NCBI RefSeq assembly: GCF_051020765.1
Contig: NC_134933.1
Coordinates: 13,551,461 to 13,615,460 of the forward strand
Reading direction: 5' to 3'
Source: Lasioglossum baleicum
Taxonomy: Eukaryota > Arthropoda > Insecta > Hymenoptera > Halictidae
DNA length: 64,000 nt
Positions 10,235 to 22,600 of the stretch are shown piece after piece (position 1 is the first letter of the stretch; each line of letters opens with the position of its first letter). The position numbers and the translations under genes were made by a program. The notes beneath the pieces were generated by a model. The model had not been told where the DNA came from, made no database searches, and saw only the letters and a program-made list of their open reading frames with translations.

Positions 10235-11030
10235 CTGCAACAAAAAATAGTTCAACGTTATACACTATTCTTTTTCCTCGTTCTTAATTGAATAAAGATA
10301 CATCAATGCCATTCTTTAGTGCAATGGCACTGGTATGGGTAATAATAACAATTCCTGAAGATCTCGGATTAGTAGAATGATCAATTAAGCCTTACTTTCT
10401 ATATATTCTATTAAGAATATATAAAAATCATTTAATTTCGTACACATGGGTTAACAAATATAGTCCCACTCAAATATAATTTTCCTTGTTTAGATATTAG
10501 CGATACAGTAATCCAAGTTTCACAATATCGTTACCCCGAAAACGCGTTACGGCACTCAACATTTTAATTCCGACAATCAGTTCATTCGGGTCGTAATGTA
10601 TTTAGCAAATATCCGACGGTATGTGTCCCGTCTTCAGTCTCCCAAGTGAAATTTCCTTTGTCCCGTCATTACGATTTAATAACACCCCGGCGAAGAGCTC
10701 AATTTATCCCGGGCGCAGACGAATTTCGAAGCATTTGTATTCCCACGAAAACTGCCAACAACACTGCGGAGCACAGGTCGGTAGTCCAGTTTGCCGTGGA
10801 TGCCTTCAAATTCTTCCTCATAATTAAGATTCCAGCAGCGCTTAGCCGACGAAATTAGGAATACTCCGGAGCCATGGAGTGTAGCTGTTGACCCTGGTTC
10901 TCGTTCTTTTCAGCTTAAATAATTCAGCTGAAAAATAGTATTCTTTCGGCCGATGAAGTCTGGCATGCGGTTCGAATAAAATTCCGGGTTATGGGCCTGT
11001 TTAATTCCTTATCCCGCGTTTCCCTGCCAC

Positions 11031-11052
11031 CGTCGTCGTCGTCGTCGTCGTG
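11031..11052 (+). repeat. (GTC)n trinucleotide repeat
   Basis: About seven consecutive GTC units. On the minus strand it would read as an Asp run, but that open frame is otherwise unremarkable. Confidence 0.9.
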
Positions 11053-11238
11053 CTGGTACTCTGAATTTTCTTCGACCGCGTGTACGGGAATCCCGGGTCT
11101 AGTTTTTATGGGAATGTGCGCTATGCACTGCCATCGGCCAGCCAATACAAGAATATATCGGTGTTCGGAATATCTTTTATAGATAATGCTCAGCTATTCG
11201 CTTTTGCGCGAAAGAATTCCGGGACACCGCATCGATAT

Positions 11239-11340
11239 ACACCCACCCTCAAAAGTATGTGGACACTTACCATTTTTATGAAATTTGTCAAGCATAATTC
11301 TAGTATTCCAGAAGAAACAGAACATTTTCGTTAATTTTTT
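11239..11340 (+). mobile_element. Possible Tc1-like element terminus
   Basis: A TA followed by ACACCCACCCTCAAAAGTAT and GTGGACACTT resembles the CAAAAGTAT-GTGGACA style of Tc1-like element ends. No matching inverted end was found downstream, so this would be a one-ended remnant. The right boundary is arbitrary. Confidence 0.3.
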
Positions 11341-12014
11341 CCCCGTATAAAGAATTCTGTAAAAAGAAATACAGAAACCCTCAAGTGGGCTTTCAAAGTG
11401 GTACTGAATGTTAAATAAATGTAACGAAGTATTAATCAATACCTCTTTGCAGCATTAGAAACATAGACAATTATTTTCACAAAATTTAAATTCTAAGAAC
11501 AAAAAGAATAATTACCAATTAGCGACGTTGAAGACCATTACAGCGTTATCCCATAAAACCCGTAAAACTGGAATATTCTGACCAGTCCGGAAGGACTCGG
11601 GCGAGCATACGATCTTCCAAAATATCTCGTCGGAATGTCAAAAAACACGATCGCTACGCGTCGGCAAGCTTCCTTGCAGGCATTCCGCGATGGTTTCCGG
11701 ATCGCGGCGGCATTATTTCCCGCGACTTTTCAGTGAAACGCCGGCGAATGTCACAGTACACGAGCATGAGTAATAGTCAATACAAGTTAGATGTAGAGCA
11801 CGCCAGTCGCATATGTCGTTGCCCACACTTCAAGTCTCCCACCCTCGGTTCTTCCACATTCGATATAGCCGCGAACCCTCGCCTGCACGTTCTCATTGCG
11901 CGCTTTCATCCGTCCTCCCGCGAGCACGCCACCCTCTTCGTGTCCCTTCCTCGTTCTTTTTTGTTCCCTCTTCTCTCCCGTTTGTGCTCTCTGTACTGCG
12001 AGCCTCTCCGGCGA

Positions 12015-12039
12015 CGAACGAACGAACGAACGAACGAAA
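12015..12039 (+). repeat. (CGAA)n tetranucleotide repeat
   Basis: About six CGAA units in a row. Confidence 0.9.
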
Positions 12040-12635
12040 CAATCGGACCGCGGGGTGGGTGGCCTGGCTGGATTTACGTTTCCACCGCTAAAAATCGTAA
12101 ATTAATGCACGGTTATTGACGCGATAAATCTCGAAATTTAATTCAAGTTTCATCGGGAGCTGTCCGGCCCCGACAGCAGCCTCCCTTTCCTCTTTGGTCA
12201 GTCATGCAGCCGCGACAATGGCGGAGCTTCGTGCCACCGGCGACGACAAAGCCCAGATAGGATAAAGAGTTAGTCTGGATTTATTGCCGGCGAGGCGGCC
12301 GAACGCGATCAACGTCAGAATGGAAACGCGGCCCGAAGTCGATGATTCAAATTGCGCCTCGTAGACACCAGTGTCCGGCCTCCTTCTATCTTCCCGTCCT
12401 ATCAATCCGCAAATATTTATTTTACGTCGGCCGGGCACCAGTTTTATTTATTAGGCTGGCTGCGCGGAAATCACGGGAAAATGTATTCGTAAGAGCGAAT
12501 TGCACTTGAATTCAAAGTACGGTAGTATCTCGATGTATGTGACAGAGATGTGCACAATATTTGAGACTTTATCCCCACCACTGCACTTGTGCAATGTAAC
12601 ATTGTAATACCGATTCAGTGACGAAGCATCTATGT

Positions 12636-12862
12636 TAAAAAAAACTATTTAAAAACCACGCTTATATTAAAATGCACTAAAAAGGAGAAAATAAGTTTTT
12701 TAGACATTAGTGACTATAAATGAAAGCGTGGAGCGCGAAACTATATTGACGTAATCTTCGTGGGCGCTTCACGCTTTTATTTATAGTCACTAATGTCTAA
12801 AAAAATTATTTTCTTCTTTCCAGTGCATTTTAATATAATCGTGGTTTTTAAAAAGTTTTTAT
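12636..12862. mobile_element. Foldback element, about 227 bp
   Basis: The left arm (from TTAAAAAAAACTATTTAAAA through ATGCACTAAAAAGGAG and TAGACATTAGTGACTATAAA) is the reverse complement, with scattered mismatches, of the right arm ending GTGGTTTTTAAAAAGTTTTT. The arms are about 95 bp and the centre about 35 bp near 12735-12765. Flanks do not give an unambiguous target duplication, so no superfamily is assigned. Confidence 0.8.
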
Positions 12863-13240
12863 TATGTACTTTTTAGTCTTTTTTAAATGGAACGCAAGAT
12901 ATAGTAATACTGGTATGAAATAGTAAGATATAGAAACGCAAAATATGGAAATACGCGAGATAGAATGAGGGGATGACTCCGAACAGAATTAACGGAACAG
13001 CACACTGACTGAGCTTCTTCGGTGCGAATTGGGTCAATGGAGTGGGGATGAGTCGGAGAGGAAACGCGTAGTGGAGTAGGGAGCGCTGGCGCGCGGAGTG
13101 GGCATCGCTGAACGCGATGACGTACTACCGAGCGTCGCGCGACGAGGTGTGACGGTTAATATTAAAATTTTTTTTCTTCTGAACGCACAGTTTTCTTTAA
13201 TTTGTTTTTTTTAATATTGCATTGCCATCCAGTTCTGAGC

Positions 13241-13360
13241 TATGTTCAAAGTTTCAAGTCTTTAGCTCATAGGGAAGTGGTTTAAAATTCGATTACAAGA
13301 TTTGATGCATACAACAACAACAACACCAATTCGGCAAGCTAATATAAACGTGGTAATTAC
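13241..13360 (+). repeat. Dispersed repeat copy 1 (possible non-LTR 3' end)
   Basis: Shares an ordered set of blocks with 15077-15200: TTTCAAGTCT, AGCTCAT, GGGAAGT, GTTTAAAAT, a CA-rich simple stretch (here ACAACAACAACAACA), then CTAATATAAACGTGGTAA. Same orientation, about 1.8 kb apart. A conserved tail after a simple repeat suggests the 3' end of a retroposon, but this is inference. No reverse transcriptase is present. Confidence 0.55.
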
Positions 13361-15076
13361 TTATTGATGAAACATTTACCAGGATATTGGTGACGTTTTG
13401 CGAAGCTCAATTTTTCACCCAAACAGTTCGATCGAAACTGATCCATATACTACTATTCGGATAATCGAGGTTCGACAGTATCGTGAATCAAACAAACGAA
13501 ATTGTGTCGTGTTTGGCGTCATTCGAATTAGAAAAATGCCACTTGTGCGATTTGTATTAATTATTTGCGGCAAGTGTCAAGTGTGATGCTTCTCGAAAGA
13601 GTGTTTGTTGAAAGAAGTGGAACGTTACTTTAAATGTAATGCAAAATCAATAAATCTATTATACTTATACGCTAATACTCTGTCAGTTGTCTTAATCGAA
13701 TTATGGATTTAATTTCGTTAGCCTCAACGTGTATACGTTGCTAAATCAATTCTGTTCAATATTAATAGACTGCAATTACGAGGTTGATAGTATTAGGTAC
13801 ACGGAATTCTCTAACTGGGATCTAACTGATATTTCATTCAATCAAATTACAGTAATTCAGTGTGTACGCGCAACCGATATCAGAAATAGGACAGCTTTAC
13901 GCGTTCGACGGGTCTTGATCCCATTTGACTGACAACAAAATCAAAAACACAGAAAAATTGAAAAATTTCTTGTATTCCGTGAAATTTATTCGTAATCGAA
14001 TAAATACATTTCTGCAGTTCACATAATACAATAAAACCCAGCCACTACGTCCACCTCTCTGATTTGCATGAATTTTCGTGGGACGTCAGCGGCTTAAATT
14101 TTTCCTGAAAAATCATTTATTTACACGATTAAAAGTAGCCGGAGCCACGGGAGCCCGCGTTTCCGTCGCCCTTAAGCGTCCGCGTCATTAAAAAAATGTT
14201 AAATTGAAACTTACTCCGGTTTTCAATAACGGAACTTCGGGAAAGTTGCCGGGGTATGCATATAAAATAGCAAGAACCCTAGCCGCGGACCAGCAAAATC
14301 TTGTCTTCGTTTTATCAGTGGACCGTGTTCCTAACTAACGAAACTTTTCCCCGTTAACTGTCACCCTCTCTCCTCCTTCCCCATTCTCTCTCACTCTTCA
14401 TACTTTTTCATTCGCTGTCAGTACTCCGGCTAGATACCACCTAAGCAGTTTTTCCTGTCGTCATCGGAGGAAACCTCGAACTCATTAATTACCGGCTGGG
14501 GGCCGGGCGTCTAGGAGAAAAAAGGAAGACGCGTCAGCACGGGAATCTTTGTAACCACGAAATCTTTGTCCTTATCATCGGCAAGCAGGTGTGGGAGCGG
14601 AACTGAACGACGGAGAATATCATTTCCGAAAGAGTGGAAGCACAGAGGCCGCGCGACGCGGCATGTGAATGCTCGTCGGTTCAGCTTCATCAATCTAACC
14701 CCCTAACAACTTGAGCGGGGTGTCAACCTGCTTGCGGGGCTCGATAGTTATCAACCCCCTCACCCTCAACAACTCCCCTCCCCCTCTCCCGTGTTAGCTG
14801 CCTCTAGGACATCGCCGAGATATTGCGGTTTCTACGTGCAGAAGTTGAAACGATTAGAATTACCCAGATAATTTCGCTGCTGACCTTAAATTGCGTTTAC
14901 GTGGCACTGCCACGATCACCGTCGTGAATCTCCGAGGGTAATTAATAGATCGTGGATTTTTCATCAACGGGGGATTCTCGTGTAAAGCAGGAATATCGAC
15001 TAATATTTTCACATTTTTCTGGGGAACTACTAGCGTTAGAAGTTCATTATTTTATAGGTAATAAGATACATTGAAT
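13361..15076. other. Non-coding, AT-rich then GC-rich
   Basis: 13361-14000 is AT-rich and includes a stretch (13455-13549) that resembles 28558-28660. 14000-15000 is GC-rich with C-rich tracts near 14695-14790. No coding exon recognised. Confidence 0.4.
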
Positions 15077-15200
15077 AAAATTTCAAGTCTCCAGCTCATC
15101 GGGAAGTTAGTTTAAAATCAATTGCAAAATTTGTACCGAACAGACAGACAAACAATCAGACAGACAAGAAACCGAACTAATAAAAACATGGTAAAAACTA
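15077..15200 (+). repeat. Dispersed repeat copy 2 (possible non-LTR 3' end)
   Basis: Partner of 13241-13360: TTTCAAGTCTCCAGCTCATC, GGGAAGTTAGTTTAAAATCA, a CAGACAGACAAACAATC simple stretch, then CTAATAAAAACATGGTAA. The CA-rich portion differs in length and unit from copy 1, while the flanking blocks are conserved. Confidence 0.55.
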
Positions 15201-16985
15201 GAAAAAAGTCAAAAATCTGTAGCGCAATCCTTAAAAATGTAGAAACTCGTGCGTTTAAAGCTCTTTTAAATATTATGCTATCAAGTGTAATATATTATAA
15301 TATAATTGATAAACATGGAAAAACCTATTAAATTGTACACCGTGTAAGTCAGCTTGTAGTTGATGATCAGCTACAAAATAAATTTGTAAAAGCTTGGGGT
15401 TCTCGTAAACTTTGAAAACTTTCCAAACTTTCAGAACTTTCAAAATTAAGATTGTTAAATCCTTTCCAACTTTTAAGGGTGTATTTTCCAAGAGATTTTT
15501 ATTTTGAAGGCCATACTGTCCAACACACCTCGCGTTACAATGATCCGAAACCATTTTTCTCTAGCAGCTTTAAATGTTGACAAATAAAACCGAGAAATCC
15601 CAACTTCCTTGTAAAATTTTCTCGAAACTGTTTTATTGCCTCAATAGTAATATTGTCGTTTCCTACAATAGGAAATCTCTAATTTTTAAACGAACTCAAG
15701 AAATACCCAAGGAGTGGTGCGCGACTGAAAACTTGGTAAAAACATTATTTTAAAAACACGTATGTATTACTCTACATAGACTAGTCTATACTCTATAGAA
15801 TCGTTCTCTATAAAGAACGCCCGAAAATTTTCCACAATTTCAGCAAAAAAATCTCTATAAAATCTGACATATTCTCTTTCCCACCAAAAATTTTTCGAAA
15901 TTGATTGCGGAAAGACCGATCTCCGTGTCCGTGCACGATATTCGACGAGTTTCCGAAACCAGTAATTGGAACGCACCGAAAAAAAAGCAAAGTTTGTTGC
16001 GCAGTGATCGGAAATAACTCGATCCTCGAACACGATTGAATAGTTCGCGAGCGAGCAGGAGTATCAAGCAGCCATCGACATTAACGCCGCGACAATCGCT
16101 ATCTGCCTTGATAATAAATGAACCTCTAGGGCCCCGACTCTGTTAATTTCACGACAGGTGAAAATCCCGGTCGCGCCTACCGTTGCTGGAAAACAACGAA
16201 TACGCAGTCGGCGATATCGCGAATCCCATTGTGCTGGCATTTCTAAAGAACGCGTACGACACACGGGGTACACCGTATATATGAAACGGGGCACGATTCT
16301 CGATCGATGGAATCGCGAAAGGAAAAAAGAAAGAGAGCGAAAAAGAGAGAGAGAGAGAGATGTGGAGGGGTTAGCGCGGGGAAGAAAGAGGAAAGAAGGG
16401 TAGAGGAGGTAGGGAGAAAAAAGAAGAAAAGGAAAGAGAGGAACGTTGAATATCTCGGTAGCCCTTGAAATAAGCCATCGATGAACTAAACGGCAGAGTT
16501 ATCGCGCTATGTCGGTAGAAACCATTCCGGTATCGGATGAAAATGAAAGGGAGAGAGAGGGCCAGAGGGGATGGAACGCCGAAGGAGGGGAAGTTTGCTT
16601 ACTTTTCACTAAGTGCACTCAATGCCGAGCGCGCGAACTAATTGTCGGTGGGATAGGTTGGCCCCGGTGTGCCTGGCGAGGTTGGCCAGAGGTGGATGAG
16701 GCTGGGACAAAGTCGTGTGCTCGCCTGCTACCCAGGGACTCTCCAAGATTCTGGAGTGGGCTTCGATTTCGAGATCGCGATAAATGAAACGGGTTGTCGT
16801 GGAAACGTTCTCCTCCCAGCGTCGACGCGAGCGACTCGTATTTTTATCCCGGTAAACCGCTTATTAATGTCTCCGAGGGCATGACACGAGCGCCGAACTT
16901 TTCCCGACCTTTTCTTTTTTCCTCCCTTTCTCCCTATTCCTCTCTCTTTCTCCCGTGGGCGCAAGGATCAAATTTTGATCAGGCG
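15201..16985. other. Non-coding, AT-rich then GC-rich
   Basis: 15406-15446 repeats an 11-bp AACTTTC-AA motif three to four times. 16000-16980 is GC-rich with a purine-rich stretch at 16310-16440 that includes a short GA run (16345-16360). No coding signature recognised. Confidence 0.4.
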
Positions 16986-17177
16986 TAGACAGCGGATCTC
17001 TATGCAAAATAAAAGTTTTCCACCTGAATTGCAACAAACCAGGGTGACGTAGAAATGTATTTTCTCTCTTAATACGTTCAATAGGTTGAAAACGATATAA
17101 AAGTGTTTTTAAGTTCGTCTAATGTTTTATATTGCACCTACTCATTTTAATCATAAATGCATAAAATCCGCTAAGAT
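16986..17177. mobile_element. hAT-type MITE, TAGACTGCGG family, diverged copy
   Basis: The left end TAGACAGCGGATCTCTATGC followed by AAAATAAAA matches the family. The right end has ATAAATGCATAAAATCCGC and then diverges. Length (192 bp) agrees with the 24664-24865 and 27416-27615 copies. No target duplication is visible, so this is an older copy. Confidence 0.65.
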
Positions 17178-18750
17178 TAGTTTGTCTATTTTCTCAGTTC
17201 TCTTACTTATCCAGTTAATAAGCTTGAGAAAAATGGTTATCTATAGCAACAGTATTGATCTGGTACATTTCAGAAGCGAGACGTCTTATTTAATTCGCCG
17301 AAAATCATCGTCGAAATAGCTCCGACCGGAAACGTCGATTCGAAATCGGCACCCCGTCGGATTGATTTATGGTGCTTATGAAATTTCATAGTTCGTGATG
17401 TGAATAGTTTCAATCAAGGTACACGCGTGACTAAAATCGGCTAACATGGATTATTTGAGATGCCCGAGCCACGGGAACATATACGTACGTCGCGTCATTG
17501 CATGGAGGTTTTTGCCGCTTTCGGTATTTTCGATCTTGAGTCCGCGTTGTAAAACATATTTGCACGGTGTGAAATGCGCCGTGGTGGAAACGTATCTTAC
17601 GAGATAAATTAATTTAACAGAAAAAGAAATGTGCGGCATTGAATCCAGAAAATAGAGCAAGACGTACTTACTCGTACAGAAGTTGATGATGAAAAGCTCA
17701 TTTGTAACCGTACAACTTATATACAAAAATTAATAAAAGAAACACGGAAGGAAGAAAATAAATGTTTACTTTACTCCAGTCTTTATAATTCATGTACCAA
17801 CATTTTGCATAAAGATCCGCAGTCTAATGATTTTTCTGCTCAAGCTCACAGTTTCAAGCGCCGATTTACATAAAATCAGCCAAACCACGATTTCCGGTAA
17901 CAAAGAGCTCATTGTCTTCGCAACAACCGAACTATGAAAGTGCTTGATTAAAACGGCCATGATTGAAATCTTCATTTTATCGAGTGTCGCGGGTAGTTGC
18001 CATAAGCGCGTAAAGTTTCGTGCTCTACACGGCCGCGTAAAATATCGTCGACGCGAGAGTCGGACAAACGATCATTAATCCACGATAATGTCTGGCGTAT
18101 AATAAAATTAACGTAAAACAATCACACTATCGATGGGCGAGGCGAACGGTGGTTTAATAACGCTTGGCGAGAGCGCGTTGCCATTGTAGGAACGAACGCA
18201 GCGCAGGCAGCATCGTCGTCGGCCATTATAAGCCCCTTTTTACCCCTGTTCACTGATTTACTTTTCGCCCCTATCATCCTCATCCCCCTTTCGTCGTTCA
18301 CCTCTATGACCAAAGGGTTAACCGGTTATACGGCGTAAGCGAGATTATTGCCTAGATAACTGGAAAATTAACTGCAAAACGCGCTGTTTTAACCCCGGCC
18401 GAACGGGGTTATGATAATTTTAATAACATATTTATTGCTCCCCGACTGTCCGCGGCGAGCCGTACAAAAGGCAACACACGACCGATTTCGTAGGCCGAGG
18501 GCCCCCGATAACGCGCTGCTGATTACGCTCGCTCGCGCGTTATTTTACGAACTTCGTCGGCGCCGAATTCGTTCGGGCGGCCAGCCAAGTGTCGGCAATT
18601 TATGGGGTTCCTCTGCACCGGTGCGTGATATGCGTATAATGTTTACGATATTATGCGACTTGCATTGTCGCGCCCCTAATTCGTTCGATTTCCACGGCTA
18701 ATTAGAGCCGTTCCCGCGAATTGGAACGCCGCTAACGCGCTGAGCCTGCA
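17178..18750. other. Non-coding, AT-rich then CpG-rich
   Basis: Apart from the single TAGACTGCGG-family terminus at 17800-17826, I see only unique sequence. 18000-18750 is GC-rich. No exon recognised. Confidence 0.4.
17800..17826 (-). mobile_element. Solo terminus of the TAGACTGCGG hAT-type family
   Basis: Ends ATTTTGCATAAAGATCCGCA followed by GTCTA, a near-exact family end in inverted sense. No partner end was found to the left within 250 bp, so the element is truncated. Confidence 0.6.
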
Positions 18751-19327
18751 CCAAAAGATTATATTATACTCTACTTTCGTTATATTCTATGCGTGAGTGA
18801 AGCGATTTGCATCTTTATAAGTTTAAGAAGTGTAACATCAACAGTTTTAAAGCAGTTATTTGAGGCGGAATGGTAGGGTTCGTGTTAACACTAAACCTAC
18901 CGAGCACTAAAAGCGATTAAAATGTTTTAGCTTAAAAAAATGACAAGGCGCTATTCATTTAGATTTTGTGCAATTTTTATTACAATATGTGCTTGGACAA
19001 AGAAATCTATGGAATAAATTTTCATGTAAGCAACTTCATAATTTCAATAATTATAAGATGAAAAATATAAAACCGGTCACTTGACCGGTAGTGACAGGTT
19101 TAGTGTCAATAGAGTCGCCAGGACTTGTCTCCCCACTACAAGTCGTAGAAAGGGGAACAGTAGAGTGGGGAGACAAGTCTTGGTGACTCTATAAACACTA
19201 ACCCTACCACTCCGCATTAAATAACTGATTTAAAATTGTTGATGTCACACTTCTTAAACTTATAAAGATGCAAATTGCTTCACTCATGCATAGAATATAA
19301 CAAAAGTAGAATATCATATAATGTTGG
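18751..19327. mobile_element. Large palindromic element interrupted by a TTAA element
   Basis: The left arm (18751-18888, resuming at 19110-19136) is the reverse complement of the right arm (about 19165-19327): for example TTATATTCTATGCG and CATAGAATATAA, GGTAGGGTT and AACCCTACC, and GACTTGTCTCCCCACT and AGTGGGGAGACAAGTC. The centre is near 19150. The insertion at 18889-19105 splits only the left arm. Outer ends are blurred and no target duplication is clear, so the superfamily is unassigned. Confidence 0.85.
18889..19105. mobile_element. piggyBac-type MITE nested in a palindrome, 217 bp
   Basis: Inverted ends CACTAAACCT (left) and AGGTTTAGTG (right) are flanked by TTAA (18885-18888) and TCAA (19106-19109). 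The intact right arm of the surrounding palindrome, read in reverse, has GTGTTTATAGAG where the left arm plus a single TTAA gives GTGTTAATAGAG. That independently marks the insertion boundaries and a 4-bp duplication. The right part contains ACCGGTCACTTGACCGGT, a short palindrome. No coding capacity. Confidence 0.85.
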
Positions 19328-19433
19328 GGAATAGCGATTCCCCCACGCTTCTCCCACGGCTCAATGTGACGTAACGAATCCGGTATGGGCAGAGAGAGGG
19401 TAACTTTTTCCTATGCCGAGCCAGACTCGACAC

Positions 19434-19647
19434 CAGGGTTACCATATTCTAGTCTCGCCAGGCTCCTTATCCTTCCGCCCCTGGCCCAGCTGTTCTTCGG
19501 AGCCTGCCTTTGCTTCCCCCACTCTTCCGTACCGTACGCGTCAGCGTTAGTGGGAAGAGTGGGGGAAGGAAAAGCGGGCTTCGCTGCGCAGCTGGGCGAG
19601 GGGCGGAAGGGTAAGGGGCCTGGCGAGACTAGAATATTGTAATCCTG
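19434..19647. mobile_element. GC-rich palindromic hAT-type MITE, 214 bp
   Basis: Ends CAGGGTTACCATATTCTAG (left) and CTAGAATATTGTAATCCTG (right) continue as paired arms of about 95 bp around a centre near 19540. An exact 8-bp direct repeat CTCGACAC flanks it (19426-19433 and 19648-19655) and fits the hAT consensus NTNNNNAN. It is notably GC-rich compared with neighbouring MITEs. Exact duplication and well-matched arms suggest a fairly recent insertion. Confidence 0.9.
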
Positions 19648-19655
19648 CTCGACAC

Positions 19656-22600
19656 TAACTGTTATCAATCAATCAATCAATTTGCAATTTTTCGATACGA
19701 TTTTTAAGAAGGGGGAATCGAATGAAATATTTTTTTCAGTGGTAGTAGCCTTTGTAGGTCTGAAATGTATAAAAATTTTAATAAATTCTGTTAAAGGATA
19801 TATTCTGGTATTTTTGGATAATTTTCAGAAGCCATTAATGCATGAAAATCCGCAGTCTACTCATTACATTCATCAATAATTCTCTGAAATACGTAATTCT
19901 GTACGAAGGTCAACATCAGGCTCGACGCAGGAGCAGAAAGGGTGCGATAATCGCTGACAGGTTAGTCGATTGGCCAGGTGTTCCCCGATCAGCCGAAAGA
20001 TTGACACACTGGCGATCTAATCATATTATATCCACGGTCGGCGTCGTTTAACTGGTGCAACCGATAATTCGTCTACGCACTGATAACGCAGATATATCCC
20101 GGATATCTTAAGCTCCTATCCCACCGCGCATTGTTTGGCGCACACGGCTCATTTGTCGGTAAATGTAGCACGCATCAAAGGCAACCAAGCTCTGCTCGGC
20201 CCACTGCGTGTACGTTCACCATCCAAGCAGTTTGACGAGCCTACCTACATGTTCATCAAACAAACAAGCAATGGGAACGACCAACGATCGCTGCCAAACA
20301 AAATCGACAGGAACGCGTGTTCCATTGAACAAAGGCATCCTGGCAAGCAGCCTCTACCTGCTGTCTGCTTATTGTTCTTGAACTGCTGCTTGATCGAGTC
20401 GAACATCATAAGTTCCCTTCGATCGCGAAATCATTTCAACCTTCTCATCCATCAGAGATCACGTCTGCGCATATATTGGGCGTACAAATTAATTCGTGGC
20501 CCTTGTAATTATTGTATGTAACTTTGTCATTTACTATAAATCGACATTGATCACACTTTATGTCAGAAGAATGTTGCTTTTGATTGTATGCTACAGCAGA
20601 ATTTCATCTGACAAGATCGCTACTTTACGATGCCGTCTAATTAATTGTACGCCACTTCTGCACGAATGAAGATCAGAACACACCGTGATTAATAACATCA
20701 GGAATATGAAATAATGAATTTAACTCTCGCGAACCCCGTCCAGGTCAATTTCTACCAATTCGTTGCAGGTAAGAGAGCATCACAGCGTAATCAAGCAATA
20801 TTCAACAGTTGTTATTTCAACAATGCGAGGACGTGAAGGAGATACGACCGTCTAACCGCGGAACGATAAACTTGGGTCAGACACGTTTCTGAAACCGAGC
20901 ATATTTCGCGTTATTGCGTTCGGGTTCGTCGAAAAATGCAATCTGCGGAACTGCTGGGAAACGGGTGGCATTACGCGCGTTTCATTTGACAAGTTTCGTC
21001 GCATAACACCCGAATACGATACGGTGGTCAATATAACGCGCTGTGTTCTGTTATCGCATAAACAGCGCAAGGCATCCCGGGAACAGGCACCAGAGAGAGA
21101 GAGAGAGGCAGAGAGAGAAATTTTCGGAGTCGCATGGACGGACGAGAATGGTCGAATTAATTAAAGTACGATTATAAAATGCAACGGCCGCTAACGCGAG
21201 CTTAACGAAAAGTCAACAGCTCGTAATTTCCTTAAGTCACACATTTCATGGCATTAGTCCCCGCGGGAGAGCGTTTCTCGCGCGGATTTATCTCTCGTGT
21301 GCGGTGCACATTTTTTACGCATAATGAAATCCGCGCTGATGTTTCGGATATGAATGTCACATCCGTGAATCGTTCCCATCCCCCAGGAAACGCCGGAGAT
21401 AATAAACAAATTCCGTTTATTAGGAATTACGCGTTCGAAAGATAACGCGGCCGAGCCAGGTTTTCTGTCAGCCGGGAGATTGATTAAACGCCGTTAATGA
21501 ACGGGTATATCGTTGTTGCTCCGGGGAGAGCTCATCAATTTGTAATGCAAACTCGATGAAGTGTAAAATCAACGCCGCTGCCTACCTACCTACCTCCGAA
21601 AACTTCCCGCGAACTATTCAATTATTTAAACTGCAAATTGATGATTGGTCGGCGTTTCGCGAAGACGAGGCGAACAAACAGAAAAGACGCTAACGAAATT
21701 GGGGTCACGTTTCAATAATTTCGCGTGTTTTTCGCGCGATACCCTGCCGGGGGAGTAATAAAAAATTATCGTCGGAACTCTTCGGAAGATGAATCTTAGT
21801 CGTTCGAGGATTGAAGGCGTTCGGATATCGATGCGCTCGATGACCCTTGACTTTTTACGTGTTATTTTCAACGTATCGGCGGAGTTAATCATTTTTCAAA
21901 GGGCAGGTGTGCAATGAATTTTATGTTGATTTTCAAGTTTATTAGACGTTTGAAATCGTTTAAATATTCTGTCTAAGAAAGGTTAGTTTTTCCCTGTATT
22001 TTTATGCATATAGTCTATATGATATACATACATTTTATTGAATGAATATTTCTTTACTGTACACGAATATATTAAACAGAACAATATATCATGTAATTTC
22101 ACATTGGCTATATTGATTAAATTATTGCACGATGTACTCGTACTTAATATTGTAAACGCAAAATAACGGCAATTAGTATGTTCATGAATATGCATATACC
22201 GTAATTATCATGTTGATTTTATGAATTTACGACAGAAATGGGTGGGAGAAATTTAAAATAATGATTAGAAGAATTTCAGAATAATGTTACTTCGTATTAA
22301 AATCTGCAACCAGCGATAAACACACATCGTACACTTTAAATTACAACAAATAAACGAGGCCAGTTTCGTTTTTACCCAAAAATCTACAAAATGGTAACTT
22401 ACTCAAGTGCACTTCAGAAAAGTATAAGAAGCACGTACACATTTTCAAATAATCGTGAAACATGGCTCGCACGGCTAATCGACAAACAGACATCGTACAG
22501 TTTAAGTATCACCGGGCAGCTAAATGGCATCTTAAAACGACCAAGGTAAGTAGCAATTAGCGGGATCGGAAGATTTTTCGGAGTCGTCAGCGTGTGAAAC

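Larger units (their letters stand above)
10235..12635. other. Non-coding block left of the 12.6-kb foldback
   Basis: AT-rich to about 10600, then mixed and GC-rich. It contains a GTC triplet run (11031-11052), a possible Tc1-like end (11239-11340), a CGAA tetranucleotide run (12015-12039) and CT-rich sequence at 11920-12010. Overlapping short open frames at 11733-12119 are low-complexity and not convincing. Confidence 0.45.

Noticed and set aside
12450..12475. TTAGGCTGGC resembling the mariner terminus at 7351
   Set aside because: Only 10 bp match, the following bases differ (TGCGCGG), and no partner end or TA pair was found.
20135..20521. 128-codon plus-strand frame in non-repetitive sequence
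   Set aside because: No family recognised and no splice context; left as non-coding, though it deserves a database search.
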